This document shows positions 1-6,807 of a stretch of 64,000 bases of DNA, in pieces. The number at the start of each line of letters is the position of its first letter. Position 1 is the stretch's first letter. Source of the DNA: Lysobacter arvi (GTDB taxonomy: Bacteria; Pseudomonadota; Gammaproteobacteria; Xanthomonadales; Xanthomonadaceae). The stretch lies in assembly GCA_031216755.1 (NCBI GenBank), contig JARUHG010000001.1, positions 1,240,001-1,304,000 of the forward strand, written 5' to 3'. The position numbers and the translations under genes are program-made. Below the pieces are notes generated by a model. The model worked only from the letters and a program-made list of their open reading frames with translations, made no database searches and had not been told where the DNA came from.

Positions 1-1
1 C

Positions 2-1384
2 ATGGCACCAGGCGCGATGTTCACCGGCAGCACGCAGCAGCTGGACCGCATTTTCCAGCGCGAGCTGTTCGCACCGAAGGTGGTGGAGACGCTCGACTTC
101 ATCGGCTACAGCCGCGAGCACCGCTGCTACGTGTTGGGCGATGTGGCCGTGCGCGACGGCGCCGTGCACGAGTTGAACGACGAGGACTACTTCGACATCG
201 GCAAGCTGTCGGTGAAGAGCCTCAATCAGAGCCTGCAGCTGTCCATCAACCGCGACGCGGACGAGTACGACAAGGGCTGGCTCGACCTGGTGTGGCAGTG
301 CTACGGCCCCAAGGGTCTGATCGCAGTAGCGTTCTGGTTCGGCTCGCTGTTCGCCGAACAGATCCGCGCGAAGCAGCAAAGCTATCCGTTCCTGGAAATG
401 TCCGGCGAGCCCGGCACGGGCAAGACCACGCTGATCAATCATCTGTGGAAGCTGGTGGGGCGCAGCGGGCACGAAGGCATGGACCCTTCGAAATCTACGC
501 TCGTCGGCCGCACGCGCACGTTCACGCAGGTCTCGAACCTGCCGATCGTGCTGATTGAGTCCGATCGCGACGAGGACACGGCCAAGGGAAAGAAGTTCGA
601 CTGGGACGAAGTCAAACCGCTATTCAACGGCCACATCGGCCGCGCGATCGGCGTGAAGAACGGCGGCAACGACACGTACGACCCGCCATTCCGCGGAACC
701 ATCGTCATCGAGCAGAACCAGCCGGTCAGCGCGAGCAGCGCAGTGCTGGAGCGCATCGTGCACATGACGTTCGACAAGAGCCGGCACAGCCTGGCCAACA
801 AGGACGCCGCCGACCGGCTGTCGTCCATGCCGATCGAGAGCGTGTCGGGGTTCATCCTGCGGGCGCTGCGCGCCGAGGCCAGCGTGATCGCCACGTTCCT
901 GCGCCAGCAGCCGCTGCATGAGCGCGAGCTGCTGCGCCTGCCCGACATGAAGAACGTGCGCCTGGCTCTGAATCACTCGCAGGTGATGGCGCTGCTCGAC
1001 GCGCTGCATGACGTGCAGCCGCTGACGCTGGAACAGCGCGAACTGACGCACCGCGAACTGGCGGACATGGCGATGGCGCGGCAGCACGCACTCAATGCCG
1101 ACCACCCGACGGTGGTCGCGTTCTGGGAACTGTTCGAGCACCTGGATGCGGATACGACGCAGACGTCGCTCAACCACAGCCGCGACGAAAGCCTCATCGC
1201 CATCAGCCTGATCGAGATGGAAGAGCGCGCCGCGCGTCGCGGGCTGCGCCTACCGCATCACGACCCGTCGGAGTTCAAGCGTCTGCTGCGCACATCGCGC
1301 CGGCGCAAGTTCATCGACAACAAAACCATCAACTCGCGCCACACCAACGCGAGCAAGAAGTGCTGGGTGTTCCGGCACGAATAG
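2..1384 (+). CDS. P-loop ATPase/helicase-like protein of a mobile element, 5' end probably outside the window
   Basis: The visible 460 residues contain a Walker A motif GEPGTGKTT (Lys141) followed by a hydrophobic strand ending in acidic residues (LPIVLIESD, about 181-188), as in primase-helicase type ATPases of phages and genomic islands. The C-terminus is basic and helical. The first ATG is at base 2, and the ATPase core begins only about 130 residues later. An upstream primase or toprim portion is therefore probably cut off by the window edge, and the ATG may be internal. The likely role is element replication. The family assignment is by motif only; a regulatory AAA-type ATPase remains possible. 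Confidence 0.6.
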   Translation: MAPGAMFTGSTQQLDRIFQRELFAPKVVETLDFIGYSREHRCYVLGDVAVRDGAVHELNDEDYFDIGKLSVKSLNQSLQLSINRDADEYDKGWLDLVWQCYGPKGLIAVAFWFGSLFAEQIRAKQQSYPFLEMSGEPGTGKTTLINHLWKLVGRSGHEGMDPSKSTLVGRTRTFTQVSNLPIVLIESDRDEDTAKGKKFDWDEVKPLFNGHIGRAIGVKNGGNDTYDPPFRGTIVIEQNQPVSASSAVLERIVHMTFDKSRHSLANKDAADRLSSMPIESVSGFILRALRAEASVIATFLRQQPLHERELLRLPDMKNVRLALNHSQVMALLDALHDVQPLTLEQRELTHRELADMAMARQHALNADHPTVVAFWELFEHLDADTTQTSLNHSRDESLIAISLIEMEERAARRGLRLPHHDPSEFKRLLRTSRRRKFIDNKTINSRHTNASKKCWVFRHE

Positions 1385-1452
1385 GCGGCCCCGGCGGGCG
1401 GAGCGGCAACTCCACCCCAAGGCCCATCACCACGAAGGAGAAGGAGAAAGCG

Positions 1453-2103
1453 ATGCACCAGAGCAACGAATGGCACCAGGCAACACCCCACGCGGCAGCG
1501 GACACCGGGGCCGGCGGCGAGGCTACCACACTGATCATCGACCGCCTCGCCGTGGCCGCGCATTCCTCGGCGCTGCGCGCAACGATGCGGGCGCGCATCC
1601 ACCTCGACCGGGCCTCCGCCGCGTATTACCGCGCCGAGGCGACGGCGCATCAGCTCAATCCGTACCTGAGCGTGCAGAAGCGGATGCGACTGGCGAACCG
1701 CGCGGCCGCAAGGGCTATCGCGGCAACCGATCGCGCCACGTTGGCCGAGCTGCAGTTGCGGATGCTGGTGTCCCTGGACGCGGCCGCGCCGGCGGCGACC
1801 CCCTCCTGCGAGCCCATGGCGGTGATCGTGGTGACCGTGCACCGCGATCGGATCGAGCAGCACGCGCGCCTGGTCATGGGCACGGCCGCATCCGCCTCGC
1901 GGCGCTGGACGCGCGTGGGTGGCTCCTCCTGGCGCTGCAGCGACGCTGACTGGGCCGAGCACGAAGAGGCCCTAGGCGTCGAACTGACGGAGTTCTGCGA
2001 GGCCATGGACCTGCCCTCGCGTGTCGCCGACATGCTGCCCCGGCCGCCGGCTCCGGCTTCGCGTGCTGCCGCCATCGCTGCCGCGGAGGTGGGCCATGGG
2101 TGA
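1453..2103 (+). CDS. Hypothetical element protein
   Basis: Encodes 216 residues and is not recognised. The start is chosen at 1453 because a purine-rich ribosome site (AAGGAGAAGGAGAAAG) sits just upstream; an in-frame ATG at 1360 would overlap the preceding gene and lacks such a site. The protein is Ala- and Arg-rich and mainly helical in composition, with no signal peptide or clear motif. Its end overlaps the next gene by 8 bases, so it belongs to the same transcription unit as the following small genes. Confidence 0.6.
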   Translation: MHQSNEWHQATPHAAADTGAGGEATTLIIDRLAVAAHSSALRATMRARIHLDRASAAYYRAEATAHQLNPYLSVQKRMRLANRAAARAIAATDRATLAELQLRMLVSLDAAAPAATPSCEPMAVIVVTVHRDRIEQHARLVMGTAASASRRWTRVGGSSWRCSDADWAEHEEALGVELTEFCEAMDLPSRVADMLPRPPAPASRAAAIAAAEVGHG

Positions 2104-2269
2104 TTTGCTTCTGCTCTTCAGCTCCGTCGGGATCGGCTGCACGCTGGTCGAGCGCATGTGGCGCGCGCACGCGGCGCGCGCCAAGCGCGTGGGACTGGCC
2201 GTCGGCCAGATCCCGGTGATTCCCCGCCGCCGCCCCATGGCCGTACGCCGGGAGGTGGCCCATGGCTGA
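2096..2269 (+). CDS. Small single-pass membrane protein
   Basis: Encodes 57 residues starting MGDLLLLFSSVGIG, a single hydrophobic segment at the very N-terminus followed by a strongly basic tail (many Arg). This is consistent with a small inner-membrane protein with a cytoplasmic tail. The start lies inside the end of the preceding gene and the stop overlaps the next start, which supports translation as part of a coupled series. Function unknown. Confidence 0.45.
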   Translation: MGDLLLLFSSVGIGCTLVERMWRAHAARAKRVGLAVGQIPVIPRRRPMAVRREVAHG

Positions 2270-2663
2270 TCTGACACCCGGACGCAGCTACGCCGAACTG
2301 CGCGCCGCCCACCAAAGCGGCGCCGTGATCTTGGGAAACGAAGCGCGCCACGGCCGCCCGGATACCTACCACCTGTGCGCGGATCCGCAGTACAGCTGCA
2401 AGCCGCACGAGTACGTCGCGGTGATGCCATGGTCGGAGAAGCTGGCGCGTGCGTTGCGTGCCTACGGCGACGACCACATCGCGGACGCCGATACCACCAT
2501 CGGTGCGCTCAGCCTACGCGAAGCGCTGCAGTTGCTCGTCGACGGCGAGCCGGTCGAGTTCACGTACGGCCCTGACGACGTGTGCCAAGGCTGGCAGCGC
2601 GTGATCAGCATGCGCGACCTCTGCGATGCGCATCAGCTTCGCCGCGGAGGGAGCACGCTGTGA
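2262..2663 (+). CDS. Hypothetical element protein
   Basis: Encodes 133 residues and is not recognised. It is soluble, slightly acidic and has no transmembrane segment. It sits between the small membrane protein (8-base overlap) and the methyltransferase (4-base overlap, GTGA). The tight coupling to the methyltransferase suggests co-expression but gives no function. Confidence 0.6.
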   Translation: MADLTPGRSYAELRAAHQSGAVILGNEARHGRPDTYHLCADPQYSCKPHEYVAVMPWSEKLARALRAYGDDHIADADTTIGALSLREALQLLVDGEPVEFTYGPDDVCQGWQRVISMRDLCDAHQLRRGGSTL

Positions 2664-4456
2664 ATCGCGAATTCGTGATCAACCACGGCCACCTGTTTTG
2701 TGGCCTCGCCGGCGGCGCGAAGGGCTTCAACCAGGCACGGCCTGACATCGGCTCGGCGCGCGCGCGTTTCGTGTGTGTCGGTGGAATCGACAACGACCCG
2801 GGCGCCATCGCGGACTTCACGCGCATCGCCGGCGTCCGGGGCACAGTGCTGGATCTGTTCGATCGCGACCAATACCGCGCGTTCCACGGCTGCGAGCCGC
2901 CACGCGATTGGCGCGAAGCCGGCACGCCGGAGATCCACGCCGCGTTCCACCATCAGCGCCCGCACGTGCTGTTCCTGTCGGCGCCGTGCAAGGGATTCTC
3001 TGGCCTGATGCCGGAGAGCAAGAGCCGAACCGCGAAGTACCAGGCGCTCAACCGCCTGACCCTGCGCGGGATCATGCTCACGCTGGAAGCGTACAAGAAC
3101 GATCCGGTAGAGGTGATCCTGTTCGAAAACGTGCCGCGCATCGCTACGCGTGGGCGGCACCTGCTGGACCAGATCACGGCTCTGTTGCGCGCGTACGGCT
3201 ACGTGGTCGCCGAGACGACACACGACTGCGGCGAGCTGGGCGGCCTCGCGCAGAGCCGCAAGCGCTTCCTACTGGTGGCTCGCCACCGCGACAAGGTGCC
3301 GCCCTTCTTGTACGAGCCGTCGAAGCGCCCGCTGCAGTCGGTTGGCACGGTGCTGGATCGTATGCCGCTCGCCGGCGACGTCTATCGCGCGGGGCCGATG
3401 CATCGCGTGCCTGCACTGCAGTGGAAAACGTGGGTCCGCCTGGCATTCGTGGAAGCGGGCAGCGACTGGCGCAGCCTCAACCGCCTGGCGATCGAGGACG
3501 GGCGCGTGCGCGACTACCTGATCGTGCCCGAGCACTTCCGTGGCTGGCTCGGCGTTCGCCGTTGGGACGATTCGATTGGCGCCGTCGCCGGCGAAAGTCT
3601 GCCCAGCAATGGCGCGTTCTCGATCGCAGATCCGCGCGCGGCCGCCGGAGCAGCGCAGTACCAGCAATACGGCGTGATGACCATGGAGGACACGGCTGGT
3701 GCCGTGATCGGCGTGAAGTCGCCGGGCCAAGGGACGTTCAGCGTGGCGGACCCGCGCTGTAGCGGCGAGCGTCACAAGAACGCATATCGCATCGTGCGCA
3801 TGGACGGCACCGCCGGCACCGTGACCGCGGACTTTCGACCGGCTGGTGGCGGTGGCGTCGCGGATCCGCGCGCGGCCGGAGCCTTCGCTGGCGCCGGCAA
3901 GTACCAGGTGAGCGGCTACGGCGATTCCGCCGGCACTGTGATCGCGCGCAGCGACACCGGCCATGGCGCCTATGCGGTCGCCGACCCGCGGCCTGCCAAT
4001 CAGCGCCAGCCGGGCGATGCGTACCTGACCAATGGTCACTACGGAGTCGTCGATTGGAACGCCAGCAGCGGCGCTGTAAGCGCCGCAGCGGGCCACGACA
4101 ACGGCAGGTGGTCGGTCGCCGATCCGCGCCTGCCAGACGCGCGCGAGAGCGTCACGTGCGTGATCCGAAGCCTCGACGGCACCTGGCACCGCCCCTTCAC
4201 AACCTTGGAACTCGCCGCGCTGCAGTCGCTGGTCGACCCCGAGGAAAAGCTCGAGCTTGACGGTCTGTCGGACCAGGCTTGGCGCGAGCGCATCGGCAAC
4301 GCGGTACCGCCGGCGGCGGCGCGAGCCATCGGCGAAGAGATTGGCCGCACCCTGCTGCTGGCATGGACGGGCCAGACCTTCGCCCTCGGCGCGACTCCAA
4401 TCTGGGTTCGCGACGTAGCCACCGCCATCACCATGCCCGCGGAGGTCTGCCAGTGA
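2660..4456 (+). CDS. DNA (cytosine-5) methyltransferase with a repeat-bearing target region
   Basis: Transfers methyl from S-adenosylmethionine to C5 of cytosine in DNA. The 598-residue product starts at a GTG overlapping the previous stop. Family motifs are in order: motif I FCGLAGGAKGF (13-23), motif IV APCKGFSG with catalytic Cys110, motif VI FENVPR (Glu156), motif VIII QSRKRF (198-203) and motif X RIGNAVPP (544-551). Typical family members have about 330-450 residues. Here the region between motifs VIII and X, where the target-recognition domain lies, is enlarged to about 340 residues and carries five copies of a unit ending in ADPR. No restriction endonuclease gene is adjacent, so it is more likely a solitary protective or anti-restriction enzyme of the element than half of a restriction system. 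Confidence 0.9.
   Translation: MNREFVINHGHLFCGLAGGAKGFNQARPDIGSARARFVCVGGIDNDPGAIADFTRIAGVRGTVLDLFDRDQYRAFHGCEPPRDWREAGTPEIHAAFHHQRPHVLFLSAPCKGFSGLMPESKSRTAKYQALNRLTLRGIMLTLEAYKNDPVEVILFENVPRIATRGRHLLDQITALLRAYGYVVAETTHDCGELGGLAQSRKRFLLVARHRDKVPPFLYEPSKRPLQSVGTVLDRMPLAGDVYRAGPMHRVPALQWKTWVRLAFVEAGSDWRSLNRLAIEDGRVRDYLIVPEHFRGWLGVRRWDDSIGAVAGESLPSNGAFSIADPRAAAGAAQYQQYGVMTMEDTAGAVIGVKSPGQGTFSVADPRCSGERHKNAYRIVRMDGTAGTVTADFRPAGGGGVADPRAAGAFAGAGKYQVSGYGDSAGTVIARSDTGHGAYAVADPRPANQRQPGDAYLTNGHYGVVDWNASSGAVSAAAGHDNGRWSVADPRLPDARESVTCVIRSLDGTWHRPFTTLELAALQSLVDPEEKLELDGLSDQAWRERIGNAVPPAAARAIGEEIGRTLLLAWTGQTFALGATPIWVRDVATAITMPAEVCQ
3626..4129 (+). repeat. Five degenerate 38-46 residue repeats inside the methyltransferase
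   Basis: The tetrapeptide ADPR is encoded at 3626, 3746, 3860, 3980 and 4118 (residues 323, 363, 401, 441, 487). The spacings are 120, 114, 120 and 138 bases. Each ADPR is preceded by Val or Ile plus a Gly-rich stretch, and about 20 residues earlier by a small/Gly-Ala/Thr-Val element (for example DTAGAVIG, GTAGTVTA, DSAGTVIA, ASSGAVSA). The units are diverged at DNA level, so they are old duplications or a structural solenoid and not a recent expansion. Confidence 0.8.
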
Positions 4457-4758
4457 CCCAGCGCCAAGTGCAACACCAGGTAACGCTGTTGCCGTGTGCG
4501 GAAGGGCACGCAGCGCGGCACTACCTCGATCACCGCGCCCTGCGCGTGGGCGGCGGTCACTTCATCGAGTGTCCGTGTCGTCGCACCGGAAAGCACGAAG
4601 CCATCGAAGGGGCTCTGGACGAGTGGTTCCGCATCAACCAGAAGCGAAGGCCACGGGCTCCGCGAGCCACGCCCGCGCATGCACGATGCGCGGCTCCGGT
4701 GTCCACGGCCGACGTGCTGCAGTTGCCCCTCCGGCTGGCGGGAGCGAGGAAGGCATGA
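4453..4758 (+). CDS. Small Cys-containing element protein
   Basis: Encodes 101 residues from a GTG start that overlaps the methyltransferase stop by 4 bases. It carries scattered Cys and His (CAEGHAARHY near residue 13, ECPCRRTGKH near residue 38), which could bind zinc, and a basic middle. It ends at the start of the next small gene with a 4-base ATGA overlap. Not assignable to a named family from sequence alone. Confidence 0.5.
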   Translation: MTQRQVQHQVTLLPCAEGHAARHYLDHRALRVGGGHFIECPCRRTGKHEAIEGALDEWFRINQKRRPRAPRATPAHARCAAPVSTADVLQLPLRLAGARKA

Positions 4759-4964
4759 GCCGGCGAACCCTCAATCGCTTCGGCGGGCGCGCCGTTGCGT
4801 GCACGCCCTCCCGGCCCTCGCTGCCCGCTGGCGCCATGTCGACGTTGATCGCCCGCCGCTGCTCGTGCTGCGGCCTGATCAAGTCGCTTGCGGGTGGAAC
4901 GACGCGGTGGGTCTATCGCCGACGTGTCCGGATGAACGTGTTCACGTGTGCGAGCTGCAGATGA
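4755..4964 (+). CDS. Small zinc-ribbon protein
   Basis: Encodes 69 residues with two Cys pairs, CSCC near residue 37 and CASC at the C-terminus, about 30 residues apart with basic and aromatic residues between them: a plausible four-Cys zinc ribbon. The start ATG overlaps the previous stop (ATGA), and the end overlaps the next gene in the same way. A DNA- or protein-binding accessory role in the element is possible but not shown. Confidence 0.5.
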   Translation: MSRRTLNRFGGRAVACTPSRPSLPAGAMSTLIARRCSCCGLIKSLAGGTTRWVYRRRVRMNVFTCASCR

Positions 4965-5149
4965 CCGGGCACTTTCAGCCCTCGCACGCAGGTCCGCGGC
5001 GGCTCAGCGCCGCGCACCTGCGTCTGATCGACGCCCTCGCGAAAAAGGCCGCCGAGGACTATCTGCGCGAACAAGCCTTGCGCGACGCGGCTTCCAGCCC
5101 GCAGCGCACGAATCCCGTCCCGTTGCCACGCTCCAAAGACCGCACCTAA
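4961..5149 (+). CDS. Small hypothetical protein upstream of the recombinase
   Basis: Encodes 62 residues, mostly helical and charged with a Pro-rich tail, and no recognised motif. The ATG overlaps the previous stop by 4 bases. It ends 10 bases before the recombinase start, so the two are probably co-transcribed. It occupies the position where excision factors often lie, but nothing in the sequence identifies it as one. Confidence 0.45.
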   Translation: MTGHFQPSHAGPRRLSAAHLRLIDALAKKAAEDYLREQALRDAASSPQRTNPVPLPRSKDRT

Positions 5150-5159
5150 CCTCGCCCCC

Positions 5160-6695
5160 ATGCTTACTGCAGCCTACGCCCGCTACTCCTCCGACCAGCA
5201 GCGCGACGCGAGCCTGGACGACCAACTGCGGAACTGCCGCGCCTACTGCGCGAGGCAAGGTTGGGCTGAGCCCGTCGTCTACACCGACGCGGCACTCAGC
5301 GGCGCGCGGGCCGATCGCCCGGGCTACCGGCAATTGCTCGCCGATGCGTCGCGTTACGACGTCATCCTCGTCGACGACCTGACACGCCTGGCGCGCGACA
5401 GCATCGAATCCGCGAAAGCGGTGAAGCGGCTGACGTTCGCCGGCGTCCGCCTCATCGGCGTGAGCGACGGCGTCGACACGGCACGCAAGGGTCACAAGCT
5501 GGAAGTCGGCATGCGCGGCATGATCGGGGAGCTCTACCTGGACGAGCTCGCGGAGAAGACACACCGCGGCCTGACAGGGCGCGCACTGGACGGGGCGAGT
5601 GCCGGCGGCCTGCCGTACGGCTACCAGGTCACCACCGTCGGCGAACGGGCGATCGACGAGGCCGAAGCGAAGATCGTGAGGCGGATCTTCGCCGAGTACG
5701 TCGACGGAAGCAGTCCGCGGGCGATCGCCAGCGGACTCAACCGCGACCGCGTTCCGTCTCCTCGAGGAAGCACATGGGCGATGACGGCGATCCGCGGCGA
5801 CCTCCGGCGAGGCATCGGAATTCTTGCGAACCCGATCTACATCGGCCAGCAGGTCTGGAACCGCAGCCGCTGGGTGAAGCACCCGGAGACAGGGCGGCGC
5901 GTGCGGCAGGAGCGTCCCAGGAGCGAGTGGGTGACGACGGAGCACCCGGACCTGGCGATCGTCGACGTGCCGACCTGGAACGCCGCGCAAGCCCGCATGG
6001 GCGCCTGCGGCAGGGGCGGCCTCGCGGTCGGCCGCGGCCGCACGCCGCGCCACCTCCTGAGCGGCCTGCTGAAGTGCGGCGAGTGCGGCGGCCCGATCGT
6101 GGTCCTCGACCGCTACAACTACGGCTGCTCGATCGCAAAGGACCGCGGCACCTGCAGCAACCGAGTGCGCCTGAAACGCGGCCCAACCGAAGAGCGCCTG
6201 CTCGCCGGCATCCGGCGCGACATCCTGAACGAAGAGGCATTCCAGCGCTTCCAGCGCGCTGCAGGCGCCGCGCTGGCCTCGGCCGCTCCCAACACCGACG
6301 CCCTCCGTCGGCGCCTGTCTGAGGCGGAGCGAGAGCGCGACAACGTGATGCGGGCCATACGGGAGGGGGTCATCACCAAGACCACCAAGGCCGCGTTGAT
6401 AGCCGCCGAGGCCGCGATCGAGGAAGCGAGCTCAGGGCTGGAGCGGGCCCGCCAGTTCCAGCCGGCGCAGTTCCTGCCGCGCGCACGTGAAGCTTGGCAG
6501 CGCATCACCGCCAGCCTGGCGGACGCCGCCCGCGACGTGGCCGCCGCGCGGTCCGCGATCCACGACCTGCTGGGCGAGGATCTGCGGCTCGTAAACAAAA
6601 ACGGCGACCTCTTTGCAGAGATCGCCGCTTCGTCTGATGCTCAGATAAACGTGGTAGCGGGGGCAGGATTTGAACCTGCGACCTTCGGGTTATGA
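5160..6695 (+). CDS. Large serine recombinase (integrase)
   Basis: Site-specific recombinase that would integrate and excise the element. The 511 residues carry an N-terminal resolvase domain with the YARYSSDQQ motif (catalytic Ser10) and DDLTRLAR near residue 80, a central recombinase domain, and a zinc ribbon beginning CGEC (Cys306, Cys309) with YGC and TCSNR Cys residues about 20 residues on. A coiled-coil region near 375-440 rich in Glu, Arg and Ala follows. The last residues (GAGFEPATFGL) are encoded by the complement of the initiator tRNA, so the final part of the protein comes from attachment-site sequence. It is intact by length. Confidence 0.92.
   Translation: MLTAAYARYSSDQQRDASLDDQLRNCRAYCARQGWAEPVVYTDAALSGARADRPGYRQLLADASRYDVILVDDLTRLARDSIESAKAVKRLTFAGVRLIGVSDGVDTARKGHKLEVGMRGMIGELYLDELAEKTHRGLTGRALDGASAGGLPYGYQVTTVGERAIDEAEAKIVRRIFAEYVDGSSPRAIASGLNRDRVPSPRGSTWAMTAIRGDLRRGIGILANPIYIGQQVWNRSRWVKHPETGRRVRQERPRSEWVTTEHPDLAIVDVPTWNAAQARMGACGRGGLAVGRGRTPRHLLSGLLKCGECGGPIVVLDRYNYGCSIAKDRGTCSNRVRLKRGPTEERLLAGIRRDILNEEAFQRFQRAAGAALASAAPNTDALRRRLSEAERERDNVMRAIREGVITKTTKAALIAAEAAIEEASSGLERARQFQPAQFLPRAREAWQRITASLADAARDVAAARSAIHDLLGEDLRLVNKNGDLFAEIAASSDAQINVVAGAGFEPATFGL
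6597..6627 (-). terminator. Rho-independent terminator for tRNA-fMet, antisense within the recombinase gene
   Basis: On the minus strand an 11-pair stem (arms 6617-6627 and 6602-6612, one G-U pair) closes a GCAA loop and is followed directly by TTTTTGTTT. It lies 25 bases past the tRNA 3' end, a normal position for a tRNA terminator. The same bases encode residues of the recombinase C-terminus on the plus strand. Confidence 0.8.
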
Positions 6696-6728
6696 GCCCG
6701 ACGAGCTGCCAGACTGCTCCACCCCGCA
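6652..6728 (-). tRNA. Initiator tRNA-fMet (CAT anticodon)
   Basis: A 77-base cloverleaf with encoded CCA. The anticodon stem carries three consecutive G-C pairs (TCGGG/CCCGA around loop CTCATAA), the hallmark of initiator tRNA. The first base is T and faces T at position 72, giving the unpaired end that initiators need; E. coli uses C1-A72. The recombinase coding region covers its 3' 44 bases on the other strand. Confidence 0.92.
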
Positions 6729-6740
6729 TCAGGCCGACCA

Positions 6741-6768
6741 TGATAACGGCCGACTAAAACCTGCGCAA
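6741..6768 (-). promoter_or_regulatory. Probable promoter of tRNA-fMet
   Basis: On the minus strand, TTGCGC (6763-6768) and TTATCA (6741-6746) are separated by 16 bases, with the tRNA starting 12 bases after the -10. A GC-rich discriminator follows, as is common for stable-RNA promoters. The -35 hexamer lies within an arm of the upstream nuo terminator. Confidence 0.55.
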
Positions 6769-6801
6769 CCCCGATTCATGAATCAAATCGGGATTTGCGC
6801 A
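6757..6801 (-). terminator. Terminator of the nuo operon
   Basis: Directly after the nuoN stop, an interrupted stem (TGCGCAA with TTGCGCA; CCCGATT with AATCGGG; loop 6777-6785) is followed on the minus strand by GGTTTTAG. The opposite flank is a run of seven A on the plus strand. Confidence 0.65.
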
Positions 6802-6807
6802 AAAAAA

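Larger units (their letters stand above)
1..6695. mobile_element. Right end of an integrated element at the tRNA-fMet gene
   Basis: A run of plus-strand genes (replication-type ATPase, several short unknown proteins, DNA cytosine methyltransferase, zinc-binding small proteins, large serine recombinase) ends inside the minus-strand initiator tRNA gene. Everything beyond it is housekeeping on the opposite strand. Most neighbours overlap by 4 to 8 bases, as in phage and integrative-element modules. The left end and the second attachment copy lie outside the window. No virion, conjugation or partition gene is visible, so prophage, integrative conjugative element or satellite cannot be told apart. 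The exact right junction is not resolved; it should lie within or just left of the tRNA 3' end near 6652. Confidence 0.8.

Noticed and set aside
6661-6695. GAGFEPATFGL as a conserved protein motif of recombinases
   Set aside because: The peptide is simply the translation of the complement of a tRNA T-arm to anticodon region and appears wherever frames cross tRNA genes; it is evidence of the site, not of a domain.
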